Assembly: GCA_038501625.1 (NCBI GenBank)
Contig: JAZAYU010000179.1
Coordinates: 496,001-560,000, forward strand
Source of the DNA: Corbicula japonica
Taxonomy: Eukaryota > Mollusca > Bivalvia > Venerida > Cyrenidae
Length of the DNA: 64,000 nucleotides
Direction of reading: 5' to 3'
Part shown: positions 1-11,952 of the stretch, piece after piece
Position numbering within the stretch: position 1 is the first letter of the stretch
Layout of the letters: every line of letters starts with the position of its first letter
Program-made: the position numbers and the translations under genes
The notes under the pieces: model-generated
What the model was told of the DNA's origin: nothing
The model's database searches: none
What the model saw: the letters and a program-made list of their open reading frames with translations, nothing else

Positions 1-2479
1 AATTTCATTTTATAAAACACAAAACGATTAATAGCACACTTTTAAATAAAGTGAATTCCTTATTTACGTGCGAAAAATATAAATTAATTTTAATTGTTCA
101 GTTTTAAACAAACACTAATATGAAAATGCATACATGTATACGTTAACATACTCGTCTAGGTTGAACCATTTTGAAGTTCAACTGTTGTCTTAAATTCTTT
201 TGGTGATTCTTGCAAGACCCTTATTTCAAGGGTAGCACCATTTCCTCTTTAGAGAAGTTTACACTTACATGTATGCGCTGTGGCCGTGCAGGTTCGTTCC
301 TCAGTAGGGGCAATATCATTTTATACCCTGGGCGGTCGACGTCGCTTTTCTGCGGGAGTCGTGGCTTACTCTGAGGGTATCTACTTGTAGAAGGTGTACC
401 TAATTAGAATTAAAAATAACAATTACAATGCAAACAACAAAGGAAAATGTCATCACATATGTTATTGTCAATTCAGATTATCAAAAGTTCAGTAATCTCT
501 TTCGATTTGTGACGACAACTAAGAAACAACAACATGTATTCTGTGTTGATAATATTGTATTATGAAATAAGTTATTTGTTTGAAAATCAGGAATTTGTAT
601 GTACCGACAATCTAGAGAGTGTCAAAGATTTGCATACTTTTCTATAATGTGGTTTAAAGTTTTGAGCTATAGAGCCCCGCAAATTGTTAACTGGGTCACT
701 AAGTTAGCTAAAAAACCCATTAATTTAAACAATTGCAAATTCATAGGATTATTATGTCTTTCCTTAAAAAATATCCCTTTTCAAATTAGAATACAGCTTT
801 ATTAACTTTTTGGTTTTACCACATAAGAGTTACACAGAGTAAAAGTTATATAAAGAACTTACGACGATGCTCCTCTCGGTTTATTGCTCGAAAGGACCTT
901 TTATTCATTGCCGCGATTACTGAAATAAATAAAATGCTGTTAAAATACTGAAAAAAATGAATAAATTCAAAACTATGATTTTTCGATGCCGATCAAGGTC
1001 TGTTAAATTGTAGGATGATTTTTGTAAACATATTATTGCTTGTAAAAGAACGCCATTTCATATAGATGAAATAAAATTGTAGACAAAAAATCTTTACACC
1101 AAGAACGGAAAAGTTTGTTGTTGTTTTTTTGCTTCAAAACTGCTTCCTTTTTTTGTAATTTAGAGTTCTATCATCATTGTAGAAAAGGGAAGCCAGTTAA
1201 ATAACAACTTAAAAAATAACATCCATAAACCACACCATTGAACTTTTATCCGTGTGAGTACTGTGACAAACGGGGAATAAAATTGATATAACCTGGAAAT
1301 AACTGTAGGCCTACAGAAAAACACACGCATTATAAGTATCTTATCAAGAAACATTTAGTCTAGCACCTATTTAAGAATTATGATAACATCTGGAATACTC
1401 ATCTAGTGTGCTTAAACATTTGTTGGGGCGTTTTTGGCAAAAATGAGGACCGTGTTCATGAAAACTTTAGAGCATTACTCTCTCCCCTAGAACAACTATT
1501 TGTACGCGACAAAGGCTTTTCTATATATGCGATATTTGCCTTTCGTAAAGAACAGACATCTGTAAAAAGTCAGTATGATAACGGGTCTGTGTTTGCAGTC
1601 GAATTATTGAGACTATCTCTCCCCCATTTGAAAGTACCATTTAATCTCAATATTGTTAAGCTTATGCATTTTTGCGAGAATAAAAATACTTACCGGTATT
1701 TAATGAACTTACTCCGTGAATTTCCTTCATGAATATCGTGGAAATAATAGCACTCCAATTTTTTTGATACACATGAAAATACGCAAAACAAATTTTCCAT
1801 CTTCCGAATGTTTATAATTATGAGACATATTAGAGTGCCCTGCTGAGGTGTAGAGTGGGGTAGTGATAAGGATATTTTTAAAGCAAATACTTAATCATAT
1901 TCCTTTCTTCTTTTGATATCTCTTTGAAACTACAGAAGATTTATTATTACTATTATTCTTTTAAGTAATACATGGATTTAGATCTGATTACACCTGTTTA
2001 TCTTTTTGAATAAATACGAGTAGTTCGCGTTTACCTATTGGAGCCTCCTAGTTTGAATAAGAAAGGGTTCTCAAGTATTCTGAGAAGGCGATAATATTCT
2101 TACATTCACCAGATCTCCAAGCTATCCCTTTGTTTTGAGTTCAATATTATCTCTTATCAGTATTAAATTTCTTGAATAGGCTAACCACTGACAGCTGTGT
2201 TATTGCTCTTTCATATTGCACTTCGGGCATCAGGTTTATTTTGTGAACAAGTGTTTCTCTAGAGCACTTTATTAACATGTGTAGAATCAAAGTTATGTAT
2301 CATAATCTATTAAAGACATTAGATATTTATTTATATATAAAATATTTTTGTTTGTATACAATTTATTTCATTTATTTTTTAAAACACGCTACCTTTTTAG
2401 CGTATTGTATTGATTAAATCGCTGACAGTTAAAAAAGTTTAAGCCAACGACAAAAGCTCATGTCACTGAATTCTACATA
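1..2479. repeat. Outer part of left arm of long inverted repeat
   Basis: This stretch is the reverse complement of about 25905-28502. The first bases of the window pair with the end of the right arm near 28502, so the arm probably extends beyond the window start. Differences are scattered substitutions and short indels, for example two in about 107 bases near position 60-170. No convincing gene lies here; the short open frames have no recognisable domain and are mirrored with changes in the other arm. The match ends at 'gaattctaca' (about 2477), where LINE A begins. Confidence 0.93.
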
Positions 2480-2938
2480 GAAGAAGAAGAAGTCTTTATT
2501 CATAAGATATGCACAAGTAAATGACATTTTGAAATAGATCATTTATGATCCATGATCAAAATGAATACTTCTAAGTTTAAACTTTCCGAATCGGTCAATG
2601 GCGGCAAGTAATAGTTTATCTTCTTCTTTTAAATCATTTATTATTATTATTTTATTTGTTTTGTTTAAAATTTACCCCCCCCCCCATCAAATAAGTCAAT
2701 CGAAAAAGAAAAAAGAGATGTTTATAGTTAAACACCTTTTTGGTTATCCACGGGAGGTTTTAAACATTTTGATCATGGATTGAATAGCACAATACATTAC
2801 GAAATGCTCTTAAATCATCGACACAGCTATTTTTGGTTTCATGACAATCAGCATAAATTTCTATACAATGTATGCATCTTTGCGTCAGTTTAGACATACA
2901 ATTTATAATAGTATATACAAGTACAGGGTCTGTCCCAC
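2480..2938 (-). other. LINE A 3' UTR with TTC-repeat tail
   Basis: Non-coding stretch between the ORF2 stop and the palindrome arm. On the minus strand it ends 'ataaagacttcttcttcttct', so the tail is a short trinucleotide repeat rather than poly(A), as in CR1-like LINEs. LINE D likewise ends in a TTG repeat. No other feature is visible apart from a C9 run near 2676. Confidence 0.75.
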
Positions 2939-4595
2939 CTATATCAGTATACTATTTTTCTTAATTTCAAAACCCTTATGTATCAAAACACTAATATTTT
3001 TTACAATTTTTTCATTTTCTGAGCACATAAGTTCAACCATTTTAAACATGCTTTTGCGATTATAAAAATATGGTGTCATATATAATTTACGTAAATATTC
3101 TAAGAGTTTACATTCGAATATAAAATGGAACTCATCACCTAAGACGTGGCAGGTATTACATAACCTTTCGTTATACGGGATTGGGTCGGGCTTTTGCCAC
3201 CTACCAGTTTCAACTTCAAGTCTGTGGCTCGATGTTCTAAATCGTGTTAAAGCCACTCTAAACTTTTTAACATTTAATATATTCAAATATTGTTTAAAAT
3301 CAAATGACATGAATTGTATATAAAATCTTGCCCTACTAGACTCTTTCAATCTAGCATCCCAGTTTTGGATAAATGAATCTCTTAGGCGTAATTTTAATAT
3401 TTCTAAAAAATATCCTGTATGTCCTACATTTTGTTCGTACCAAACATAATTTAATCCCATAGTAAATAAAGTGTCCCTGACTAGAGATGCCCAATTACGT
3501 TTGTTTGGTCTAACTTCCAAATCTCTAATCATTTGAGTATATACTGATTTGATCAATTTTCGATCATCAGAGTTCACAATTTTTAACCAATATTTGATAA
3601 TAATGTATAGCCTCTTCGTTTTGTAATCTGTTCTCCCTAGTTCGCCATAGACAAAATCATTTTGACAAGAGTTTTTTACACCTAAAAGTTGTTTACAGAA
3701 TCTAAGATGAACTCTTTCTATTTGTTGGGCTTGGCTAAAACCCCATATTTCACTCGAAAAATTTAGAATTGGCGATACTAGTTTGTCAAAAAGCTCTAAA
3801 GTGTGTTTAACACCAGTGTCGTGAAACTTATATAAATATTTCTTCAGTTTATAAACTGCCTTTGTGGCTTGTCCTGCCAGTGTTTTTTGCGCCTCGCTAA
3901 AAGATCCCCCTGAGATAAGTACTACTCCAAGATAACAAAATTTGTTAACAATTTCTAACAGTGAATTTTCATAGTAAAATTGTAAATTGGGTGAAATTAT
4001 TCCACCCTTTCTAAAATCATTACTTTAGTTTTTTGCTTGTTTACATGTAGTTTCCATCTTTTACAGTAATCTTCTAAAATATTAAGATTTGCTTGCAGTT
4101 CTTGGGGGGACTTAGCAAAAATTACAATATCGTCTGCATAAAGAAGCAAAAACAATTTCAGAAAACCGAAATTTACACCTTCTGCACCTTTAAGGTAAAA
4201 TTCATCTTCTAGGTCGTTCAAGAACATACAAAATAAAAACGGGGAAAGACACTCGCCCTGTCTTACTCCTAATAGACATTGGAAGCTATCGCTAAGACAG
4301 CCATCAAGTTTCACTCTAGATTTAACATTATCATACATTGATCTTATTACGTTGAAAATTTTACCTCTAATACCTAGTTGAAATAACTTATACCAGATGT
4401 TTTCCCTTACAAGTAAATCGAAAGCCTTGCTAAAATCAACAAAACAACAAAATAAAAAACAACAAAATAAAGGTTCGTTTTTGTTAATAAAATGATTAAT
4501 TAATCCATGTAAAACAAATACATTATCTGCAGTACTCATACGGGCTCTAAATCCAGCTTGAGATTCTATATAAATATAATACTCTTCGGCCCACG
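2939..4595 (-). pseudogene. LINE A ORF2, catalytic RT core and C-terminal domain
   Basis: Minus-strand remainder of ORF2. It contains QAGFRARMSTADN, CFVDFSKAFD (first catalytic Asp), GVRQGECLSPFLF and the catalytic LLLYADDIVIFA near 4130. A frameshift near 4000 moves the thumb and C-terminal region into a second frame, which runs to the stop at 2939. The last part has RLEVETGRW and a Cys-His cluster CNTCHVLGDEFHFIFECK, a zinc-knuckle-like C-terminal motif also present in LINE D (49 kb). The two LINEs are therefore related although on opposite strands. The frameshift makes it non-functional. Confidence 0.87.
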
Positions 4596-5106
4596 TGTAG
4601 CACTTTATTTGTCCTTGATCGTATAGTGGGTTTTGAATAAATGAACACTGTCCTGTTTCTACCGTTTTTTACTTCTATAAGTTACTACTAGCCCATCCAA
4701 AATATTCCGCGATTTATTATCTAAGTACCCAAAACTTTCTAAAACTCAACTTCTCCAGATCTAACCCAAAACTAAAAACTTCTTCATGACTAGCTTTCCA
4801 AAACTTTCCAAAACTTAAGCTTTTCAGATCAAACCCCAAACTAAACTTTCCGAGGCCTGCCAGGTGTTATGTACCTGTTCAAAGTTTGATTGACAGGTAG
4901 ATTCTCTCTAGCAGACTTGTTTAATCAGTCAGTGATAGCCAATGATAATTCTGGGAAAATTATTCTCCAGGTAAATTAGCATTGCTACTATCAGAGTGGC
5001 AAACAAAAGTGTTACGGTATTAAAGAGGCGAATCACTAAAAGTTTAAACTTGAACATACCAAAATATTAATGTCCTGACCCCTATTTTGTTGCCTATCTT
5101 GTTACA
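4596..5106 (-). repeat. 3' LTR (minus orientation)
   Basis: 511 bp partner of 7623-8133. Visible differences include 'gttttttacttc' against 'gtttattacttc' and 'tctaaaactc' against 'tctaagattc'. It precedes the CACG duplication at 4592-4595. Confidence 0.92.
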
Positions 5107-5805
5107 TTCCTCCAGCACTTAGTTGAAATAATGAATATTAATTTATTATTTTGAAACTAAATAAGTCTGTTCACTAGTATATAATAAAAGAGTTTATGCC
5201 TGTTAGTCATTCTACTCACGACGGTTTTAATTATATTACACAATAACACATGAATGAAAAGAGAATAAGCTTAAATAAATTACTTTAAAATAAAACACTA
5301 AGGCACTTCATGATCACAAGTGAATTCTCGTCTTGAGCTGTCTCGAACTCGTAAAGGTCCCAATAACTTCGGGTCTTCTTGTCGACACGTGTTTAACAAC
5401 GAGTCCCGAAATCCAATAACATAAATCCGTTTACTGGTGGCATTGTCTGATAGGGAAAAACCATTGTTTCATCTCTGAGAAGATTAAGATTGTCCGTAAT
5501 AACTTGTGCAGGTGTTCAATCGTTCATCTGGATATCATAATCGTTCTTGCTTTAGTTTTGTTGTTGCTGACGTTTAAACTTTCTAATTACTATCCTCAGT
5601 GGTGTACTGGTCTTCTTGGCCTATTGGGCTATATATACAATCTCGACAGAACTACATTAAATTGCTTTACTGTTTTCTCTCAATAGCAGTTCTGGTTTCC
5701 TACTAATATTTACAGCTAGTCCAGACTGAAGAAATCTACGCTAGATAAACACACAATAAAATGTTCATATCATTTGTGTACTTGCTAATGATAAGTTATC
5801 AATGT

Positions 5806-6631
5806 TCACAGGTGAGTCTGGTTAATTGTCTCAGTTCCTGCCTTATCTTCTGTTGACAGCCGCGGATATATCAAACGTATCATTCGATCCACTGGTCTAC
5901 GTGATGATGATGAAAGGGTTGTTTGTCCCTCTGCAGAAGAAACATTCTGCCCGGAAGTCTGAGCCGGAATCTCGTTCAGTTCAATGTCCTTGGTCTTTGA
6001 CGATTCATACTCACACAAACCTTTAGCAGAACAGAGTTTTGAGAAACATCCCCTTTTTCGACAGAGGCTCAACAAGTTAATTGCCAACGTTATCAACAAG
6101 AAAGTGCAAAATGATATTCCCCAATTTAGAATTTCAATCTCGGTTTCTATATACCTAGTCTAAGTTTTGTAACTCATTAACAGTGTTATCGGAAACAACA
6201 CAGGCTTCATTAACTGTTTTATCTTGGAAAACAGAAGTTTCGTTTATGTTTAATGACTGAGAAACAGGTGTAGTTGATCGAGAAGAAAAATAACTGTCAG
6301 AATCAAATGCGTTATCAGAAGGATAATGATCATAATTATCTCTCTCGTTTATTCTTTTCTTAAACTCCATCAGTGGTTTGTCAGATTCGTTATCTGAATT
6401 TTCTCTTTATTTTCGATATTTTTGAGCTAATTTCGCTACTGGGATATTTTCTTCATCATCAATGTCTGACGAACTTGATTCATTACTTACAAAAGGTACA
6501 ACATATTGCGTAGATCTTAACGGACGATTAGTTTGGTCTACCAATGTGCGGTGGTACCTTTCAATTTTAAAAACGTGTACATGCTTATTGAAAAAAAAAC
6601 ATAGTCGCGTACGAACACGATACTTTGTCAA
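5806..6631 (-). pseudogene. Remnant of 3' open frames of the LTR element, with a membrane-anchor-like segment
   Basis: Three short minus-strand frames (6631-6407, 6370-6155, 6099-5806) lie between the gag remnant and the 3' LTR. The first is basic then Ser/Asp-rich with NRPLRSTQYVVP, resembling the tail of a pol polyprotein. The second is hydrophilic and ends at a stop at 6155. Shortly after that stop the frame encodes a hydrophobic stretch of about 20 residues (TFLLITLAINLLSL) followed by CRKRGC and a Ser/Thr-rich tail. This looks like a transmembrane anchor and cytoplasmic tail, as in envelope-like proteins of some LTR elements. The ectodomain is missing. The identification is tentative. 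Confidence 0.4.
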
Positions 6632-7078
6632 CTATAGGCCTCAAATCAACGGTAATTCTTAATTACAAACAAGGTTATTTAGTAATATTTACAGAAGCAT
6701 AAAAGTACAATTAAGATAATTGATAATCAATTATGCACTCATTCATTCACATAAATTCTGTAGTGCCAGCGTAATTAACGCCGTAGGCATGAAAATGACA
6801 TGCCTCCAAAACTGCAACACATACAAATCTGTAGCGTCAGCGTAAACATCGCTGTAGGCATATTACGATATGCCCTCTAAATAGAGCGCTACCGGTATAT
6901 CGTTACAGAGGAAACCTACCTCACGAAATACCAAGGTCCTAATCCGAGACCTTCATCCTATCAGAATAGGGCTTCCTACCAACGTATGGTATACATTAAA
7001 AATACTCATTTGCGTCCATTTATACAAAACATTCTTACGTTGCTTTTTATTTTATTTATTTTTTTTTTACATTTTTTT

Positions 7079-7402
7079 TCAATGTTTATGTGTTTTTATT
7101 TTTTTAAACCTTAATTTGACCTTACAGTCTTGTCTTTTACTGTCAACCTTAAGTTCGCAAATGATATTAAAAATTATTTCTTTATTTGCCTGGTCTGCCA
7201 CTAATTTGATACTTTCTTGAGTCATGCCAACCAAGAGATCATACTTTTCAATACTTTTTATCCATTCTTTAAATTGTTTACTATCCCCATCAAAAGAAGG
7301 AACAACCTTGGCAACCCCTTGTGCACCCATAGTGGTTGATAATCCCGTCAATTTATCCCCTAAAGACCGAAAAATGTTAAAAAATACTTCTTGTTCTGCC
7401 AT
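7079..7402 (-). pseudogene. gag-like N-terminal fragment of the LTR element
   Basis: A 107-codon frame shortly after the 5' LTR. It begins MAEQEVFFNIFRSLG and has FDGDSKQFKEWIKSIEKY, a pattern typical of the N-terminal part of retrotransposon Gag proteins (aromatic-Gly, then Phe...Trp...IEKY). The last residues become Lys-rich and the frame stops, far shorter than a normal Gag of several hundred residues. Capsid C-terminal part, zinc knuckles and pol are absent, so this is the remainder after a large internal deletion. Confidence 0.65.
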
Positions 7403-7622
7403 ATTTGCTAGAGTATAAAAGCGTACTCACGGTTGTAATAGATACAGCTATCCAGGTTTATTAGAAACTAAATTGAACAATGTCCAGCATTTCACGATTT
7501 ACACGATAATGTCCAGCATTTAACGATTTACACGATAATGTCCAGCATTTCATAGTGTCAGTTGGTCGCGACAAAACAGTCGACAAATCCTGTTCATATA
7601 GGCACCAAAATAGAATAAGTCA

Positions 7623-8133
7623 TGTAGCACTTTATTTGTCCTTGATCGTATAGTGGGTTTTGAATAAAAGAACACTGTCCTGTTTCTACCGTTTATTACT
7701 TCTATAAGTTACTACTAGCCCATCCAAAATATTCCGCGATTTATTATCTAAGTACCCAAAACTTTCTAAGATTCAACTTCTCCAGATCTAACCCAAAACT
7801 AAAAACTTCTTCATGACTAGCTTTCCAAAACTTTCCAAAACTTAAGCTTTTCAGATCAAACCCCAAACTAAACTTTCCGAGGCCTGCCAGGTGTTATGTA
7901 CCTGTTCAAAGTTTGATTGACAGGTAGATTCTCTCTAGCAGACTTGTTTAATAAGTCAGTGATAGCCAATGATAATTCTGGGAAAATTATTCTCCAGGTA
8001 AATTAGCATTGCTACTATAAGAGTGGCAAACAAAAGTGTTACGGTATTAAAGAGGCGAATCACTAAAAGTTTAAACTTAAACATACCAAAATATTAATGT
8101 CCTGACCCCTATTTTGTTGCCTATCTTGTTACA
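7623..8133 (-). repeat. 5' LTR (minus orientation)
   Basis: 511 bp, identical in length to the other LTR and nearly identical in sequence. On the minus strand it starts TGTAACAAG and ends GTGCTACA. It follows the duplicated CACG at 8134-8137. Confidence 0.92.
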
Positions 8134-8238
8134 CACGTTAAAAGTCTATTATTAATGATTCTGGTAAAAAGTTTACCGACCGTGCTCAATAAAGTAATCC
8201 CTCGATAATTATTCGGATCTGATATATTTCCTTTTTTA
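8134..8238 (-). pseudogene. LINE A ORF2, short RT segment between two insertions
   Basis: A 105-bp island of LINE A between the composite element and the LTR element. The minus strand reads KKGNISDPNNYRG then ITLLSTVGKLFTRI, the RT block that normally follows the PxxK motif. It ends in CACG, the duplicated target of the LTR element, and continues in frame at 4595 with WAEEYY. Its small size makes it easy to miss, yet it is what proves that the two flanking elements sit in the same LINE. Confidence 0.87.
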
Positions 8239-8279
8239 GCTCGACTATTCGAAGAATATGTCGAGCTATTGTACTCACT

Positions 8280-8281
8280 TG

Positions 8282-8314
<33 letters not shown>

Positions 8315-8325
8315 GTCGCCGTCCC
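8280..8325. repeat. GGCGTC microsatellite
   Basis: Perfect GGCGTC hexamers followed by the variant CGCCGT. It is strikingly GC-rich in an AT-rich region. The adjoining 'tcgagctattgtactcactt' and this hexamer occur together in repeats I recall from bivalve DNA. Confidence 0.9.
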
Positions 8326-8329
8326 GCTT

Positions 8330-9165
8330 TGGTTAAAGTTTACGTGCAACCTACCCATATCTTAAAAACTACTATAGCTACAGCTTTTAAACTTGGCACA
8401 CTTATTCATCATCATGTCCCAAGTGTGTATGCCAAGAACCATAACTCTAACTTTCATTTTGATCAAATTATGGCCCTTTTTTGACTTAGAATTTAAGGTT
8501 AAAGTTTGCGTGCAAGCTACTGTACAAACTCATAACTTCAATACTACTTATACTACAGCTTTAAAACTTGGCACACTTGTTCATCATCATGTCCCAAGTG
8601 TGTATGCCAAGAACCATAACTCTAACTTTCATTTTGATCAAATTATGGCCCTTTTTTTACTTAGAATTTCAGGTTAAAGTTTGCGTGCAAGCTACTGTAC
8701 GAACACATAACTTCAATACTACTTATACTACAGCTTTAACACTTGACACACTTGTTCATCATCATGTCCCGAGTGTGTATGCCAAGAACCATAACTCTAT
8801 CTGTCATTTTGATCAAATTATGGCCCTTTTCGACTTAGAATTTAAGGTTAAAGTTTAAGGTTAAAGTTTGCGTGCAAGCTACTGTACAAACCCATAACTT
8901 CAATACTACTTATACTACAGCTTTGAAACTTTCAGCACTTGTTCATTATCATATCCCGAGTGTGTATGCCAAGAACCATAACTCTAACTTTCATTTTGCT
9001 CAAATTATTGCCCTTTTTCGACTTAGAATTCAGGTTAATTTTTGCGTGCAAGCAAGTTTCTTTGATACTTCTTGTTCTATAGCTTTGAAACTTTCAACAC
9101 TTGTTTACCATCATGACCCTGACTATGTATGCCAAGAACCATAACTCTTTCTTTCACTGTTTAGC
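8330..9165. repeat. Tandem array, ~176-bp unit
   Basis: About four to five units, each containing 'aaagtttgcgtgcaagctac', 'acttggcacacttgttcatc' and 'gccaagaaccataactct'. Unit starts fall near 8497, 8673 and 8861; the third is lengthened by a 12-bp local duplication (aaggttaaagttt). Open frames across the array are by-products of the repeat. A decayed unit of the same type returns at 10670-10905, after the 145-bp array. Confidence 0.9.
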
Positions 9166-9334
9166 TCACCTAAGCCATAGGCTCATGGTGAGCTTTTGTG
9201 ACCCGTCTTTGTCCGGCGTCCGTCAACAATTTCCTTTAAACAACATCTCCTCTGAAACCACTTGATGGATTTTAACCAAATTTGTCCTGAAGCATCCTGG
9301 CACTGATGTCTACAAAAGTTGTTCAAATCATGAC

Positions 9335-10665
9335 CACAGGGTCAAGGTCAAGGTCACTGCTGCTAAAAATAGAAATTCAGTCTTTGCTCAATTACTTGAG
9401 TTTGCTTAGGCCTATTGACTCCAAACTTGGTGTATGGGTAGCTTATATCAAATGGCAGCTTGAGGTTGCTTCCCAGGTGTCTGTGATCAAGGTCAAGGTC
9501 ACTGTTACTAAAAATAGAAATTCAGTCTTTGCTCAATTACTTGAGTTTGCTTAGGCCTATTGACTCCAAACTTGGTGTATGGGTAGCTTATATCAAAAGG
9601 CAGCTTGTAGTTGCTACCCAGGTGTCTGTGATCAAGGTCAAGGTCACTGTTGCTAAAAATAGAAATTCAGTCTTTGCTCAATTACTTGAGTTTGCTTAGG
9701 CCTATTGACTCTAAACTTAGTGTATGGGTTGCTTATATCAAAAGGCAGCTTGGGGTTGCTACCCAGGTGTCTGTGATAAAGGTCAAGGTCACTGTTGCTA
9801 AAAATAGAAATTCAGTCTTTGCTAAATTACTTGAGTTTGCTTAGGCCTATTGACTCCAAATTTGGTGTATGGGTAGCTTATATCAAATGGCAGCTTGGGG
9901 TTGCTACCCAGGTGTCTGTGATCAAGGTCAAGGTCACTGTTGCTAAAAAAAGAAATTCAGTCTTTGCTCAATTACTTGAGTTTGCTTAGGCCTATTGACT
10001 CCAAACTTGGTTTATGGGTAGCTTATATCAAATGGCAGCTTGGGGTTGCTACCCATATGTCTGTGATTAAGGTCAAGGTCACTGTCGCTAAAAATAGAAA
10101 TTCAGTTTCTGATTAATAACTTGAGTTTGCTTTGGCATATTGACTCCAAACTTGATGTATGGGTAGCTTATATCAAATGGCAGCTTGGGGTTGCAACCCA
10201 GGTGTCTGTGATTAAGGTCAAGGTCACTGTTCTTAAAAATATAAATGCAGTTTCTACTTAATTACTTGAGATTGCTTTGGCCTATTGACTCCAAACTTGG
10301 TATATGGATAGCTTATATCCAGAGGCAGCTTGGGGTTGCTACCCAGGTGTCTGTGATTAAGGTCAAGGTCACTGTTACTAAAAATAGAAATTCAGTTTCT
10401 ACTTAATTACTTGAGATTGCTTTGGCCTATTGACTCCAAACTTGGTATATGGATAGCTTTAATTAAGAGGCAACTTGGGAAAGCTACCTACGTGTCTGTG
10501 ATCAAGGTCAATGTCACTGTTGCTTAAAATAGAAATTCAGTTTCCACTTAATAACTTGAGTTTGCTTTGGTTTTTTGACTCCACACTTGGTGTATGAGTA
10601 GCTTATATTAAGAGGCAGCTTGGGATTGCTACCCAGGTGTCTCTGATCAAGGTAAAGGTCACTGT
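9335..10665. repeat. Tandem array, 145-bp unit
   Basis: About nine units recognised by 'gatcaaggtcaaggtcactg' at roughly 9340, 9487, 9632, 9776, 9921, 10066, 10211, 10356 and 10500, with a partial unit near 10646. The first units are almost identical and later ones drift, so the array probably expanded from its left part. Small frames of 64-82 codons repeat with the unit and are not genes. Confidence 0.93.
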
Positions 10666-10959
10666 TGCTAAAACTCTTTCTTTGATTTTTATCAAATTAT
10701 TGCCATTTTTTTTAAGTAGAATTTCAGGTTAAAGTTTGCGTGAAAGCTAGTTACTTTGATACTTCTTGTACTATAGCTTTTGAAAGTTGTTCACTATCAT
10801 GACCCTGACTATGTATGCCAAGAACCACAACTCTTCCTTTGATTTTTATCAAATTATTGCCCTTTGTAGACTTAGAAATTAGGGTTAAAGTTTGCATGCA
10901 AGCTGGTGAAACCTCATAACTTTAATTCCATAACTTTCATTCCAACACCTCTACCACCC

Positions 10960-11786
10960 CCACCCACCCACCCATCCAACCACCCACCCATGACCACCCA
11001 CCACCACCACCACCCACCACCACCGACAACCACCACCACCACCACCCTCCACCAACCATCACTACCCACCACCACCATCCACCCACCACCACCCAACACA
11101 ACCACCACCAACCATCATTACCCATCACCACCCCCCACCACCACCACCACGCACCCTCCACCACCCACCGCCCATTACCACCCACCACCCATTACCACCA
11201 CCCACCACCTATTACCACCACCCACCACCACCACCACCCACACACCACCAGCCACCACCACTGCCCACCACCACCGCCCACCACCACCACCCACCACCAC
11301 CGCCCACCACCACCACCCACCACCACCGCCCACTACCACTGCCCACCACCACCCACCACATCCACCACCACCCACCACCATCACCCACCACCACCACCAC
11401 CCACACCACCACCCACCACCACCACCGCCCACCACCGCCCACCACCACCAACCACCACCCACCACACTCACTACCACCCACCACCACCACTCACCACCAC
11501 CACCACCACCACCCACCACATCCACCTCCCACCACCACCACCCCCTCCCACCCACCCATCACCACGCACCCACCCACCACCACTACCACCAACCACCACC
11601 ACCCACCACCATCACCCACCACCACCAACCACTACCATCACCAACCACCACCACCCACCACCACCACCCACCATCACCTACTACCACCCACCACCACCAC
11701 CACCCACCACCACCCATCACCACCCACCACCACCAACCACCACCACCAACCACCACCCACCACATCCACCACCACCACAACATAAA
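10960..11786. repeat. CCA-rich minisatellite
   Basis: About 830 bp made almost only of CCA, CCACCA and CCCA blocks. The plus strand has practically no G, giving extreme strand asymmetry. Both strands yield long open frames (Pro/His/Thr-rich or Gly/Trp/Val-rich), which are compositional artefacts. Confidence 0.95.
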
Positions 11787-11952
11787 ATTTATTGATTTCA
11801 TATCTTGGATTATGAAACTTTTGTTCATGTGTGTGTTGGGTGTCATAAACTCCTGAATCACTCTCCAGTTTGAATGAAGCCCAGTTTAAAATGTGCTTAA
11901 ATATGTCTGACTTCGAATAGTCGAGCTTGCAGTCGTTTTCGACTGGCTCTTG

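Larger units (their letters stand above)
4596..8133 (-). mobile_element. Internally deleted LTR retrotransposon
   Basis: Two direct repeats of 511 bp (4596-5106 and 7623-8133) bound about 2.5 kb of internal sequence. The LTRs begin TG and end CA. The flanks carry a 4-bp duplication, CACG, at 4592-4595 and 8134-8137, fitting a Gypsy- or BEL-type integrase. A gag-like frame shows the element runs on the minus strand. On that strand, 12 bases after the 5' LTR, 'TGGTGCCTATATGAACAGG' is a possible primer-binding site, and GGAGGAA just before the 3' LTR a short polypurine tract. No protease, RT or integrase core is visible, so it must have moved with enzymes from another copy. The LTRs differ at about seven or eight positions by eye, so insertion was fairly recent. 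Confidence 0.93.
8239..11952. mobile_element. Composite repeat element with inverted ends and four tandem arrays
   Basis: A 3.7 kb insertion in LINE A flanked by TTA on both sides (8236-8238 and 11953-11955). Near each end is the inverted 16-17-mer AGCTCGACTATTCGAAG: left at 8238, right as its reverse complement near 11913-11929. The right end extends about 24 bases beyond the inverted motif and includes a small hairpin, AGTCGaaaaCGACT. Inside are a GGCGTC array, a ~176-bp array, a 145-bp array and a long CCA-type array. There is no transposase frame. The TTA duplication would fit a PIF/Harbinger-like or other DNA-element mechanism, but the class is not established. Excision restores the LINE A frame. 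Confidence 0.8.

Noticed and set aside
1160..1732. Frames at 1160-1354 and 1406-1732, also seen at 27083-27325
   Set aside because: The frame at 1406-1732 is not preserved in the mirrored arm and neither has a recognisable domain; random open stretches in duplicated DNA.
8269..9989. Series of 64-96-codon frames with near-identical sequences
   Set aside because: They recur with the 176-bp and 145-bp tandem units and simply reflect the repeats.
10906..11856. 316-codon Pro/His/Thr-rich frame, and Gly/Trp-rich frames on the other strand
   Set aside because: Produced by the CCA minisatellite, which is open in several frames on both strands; no domain and no splice or start context.
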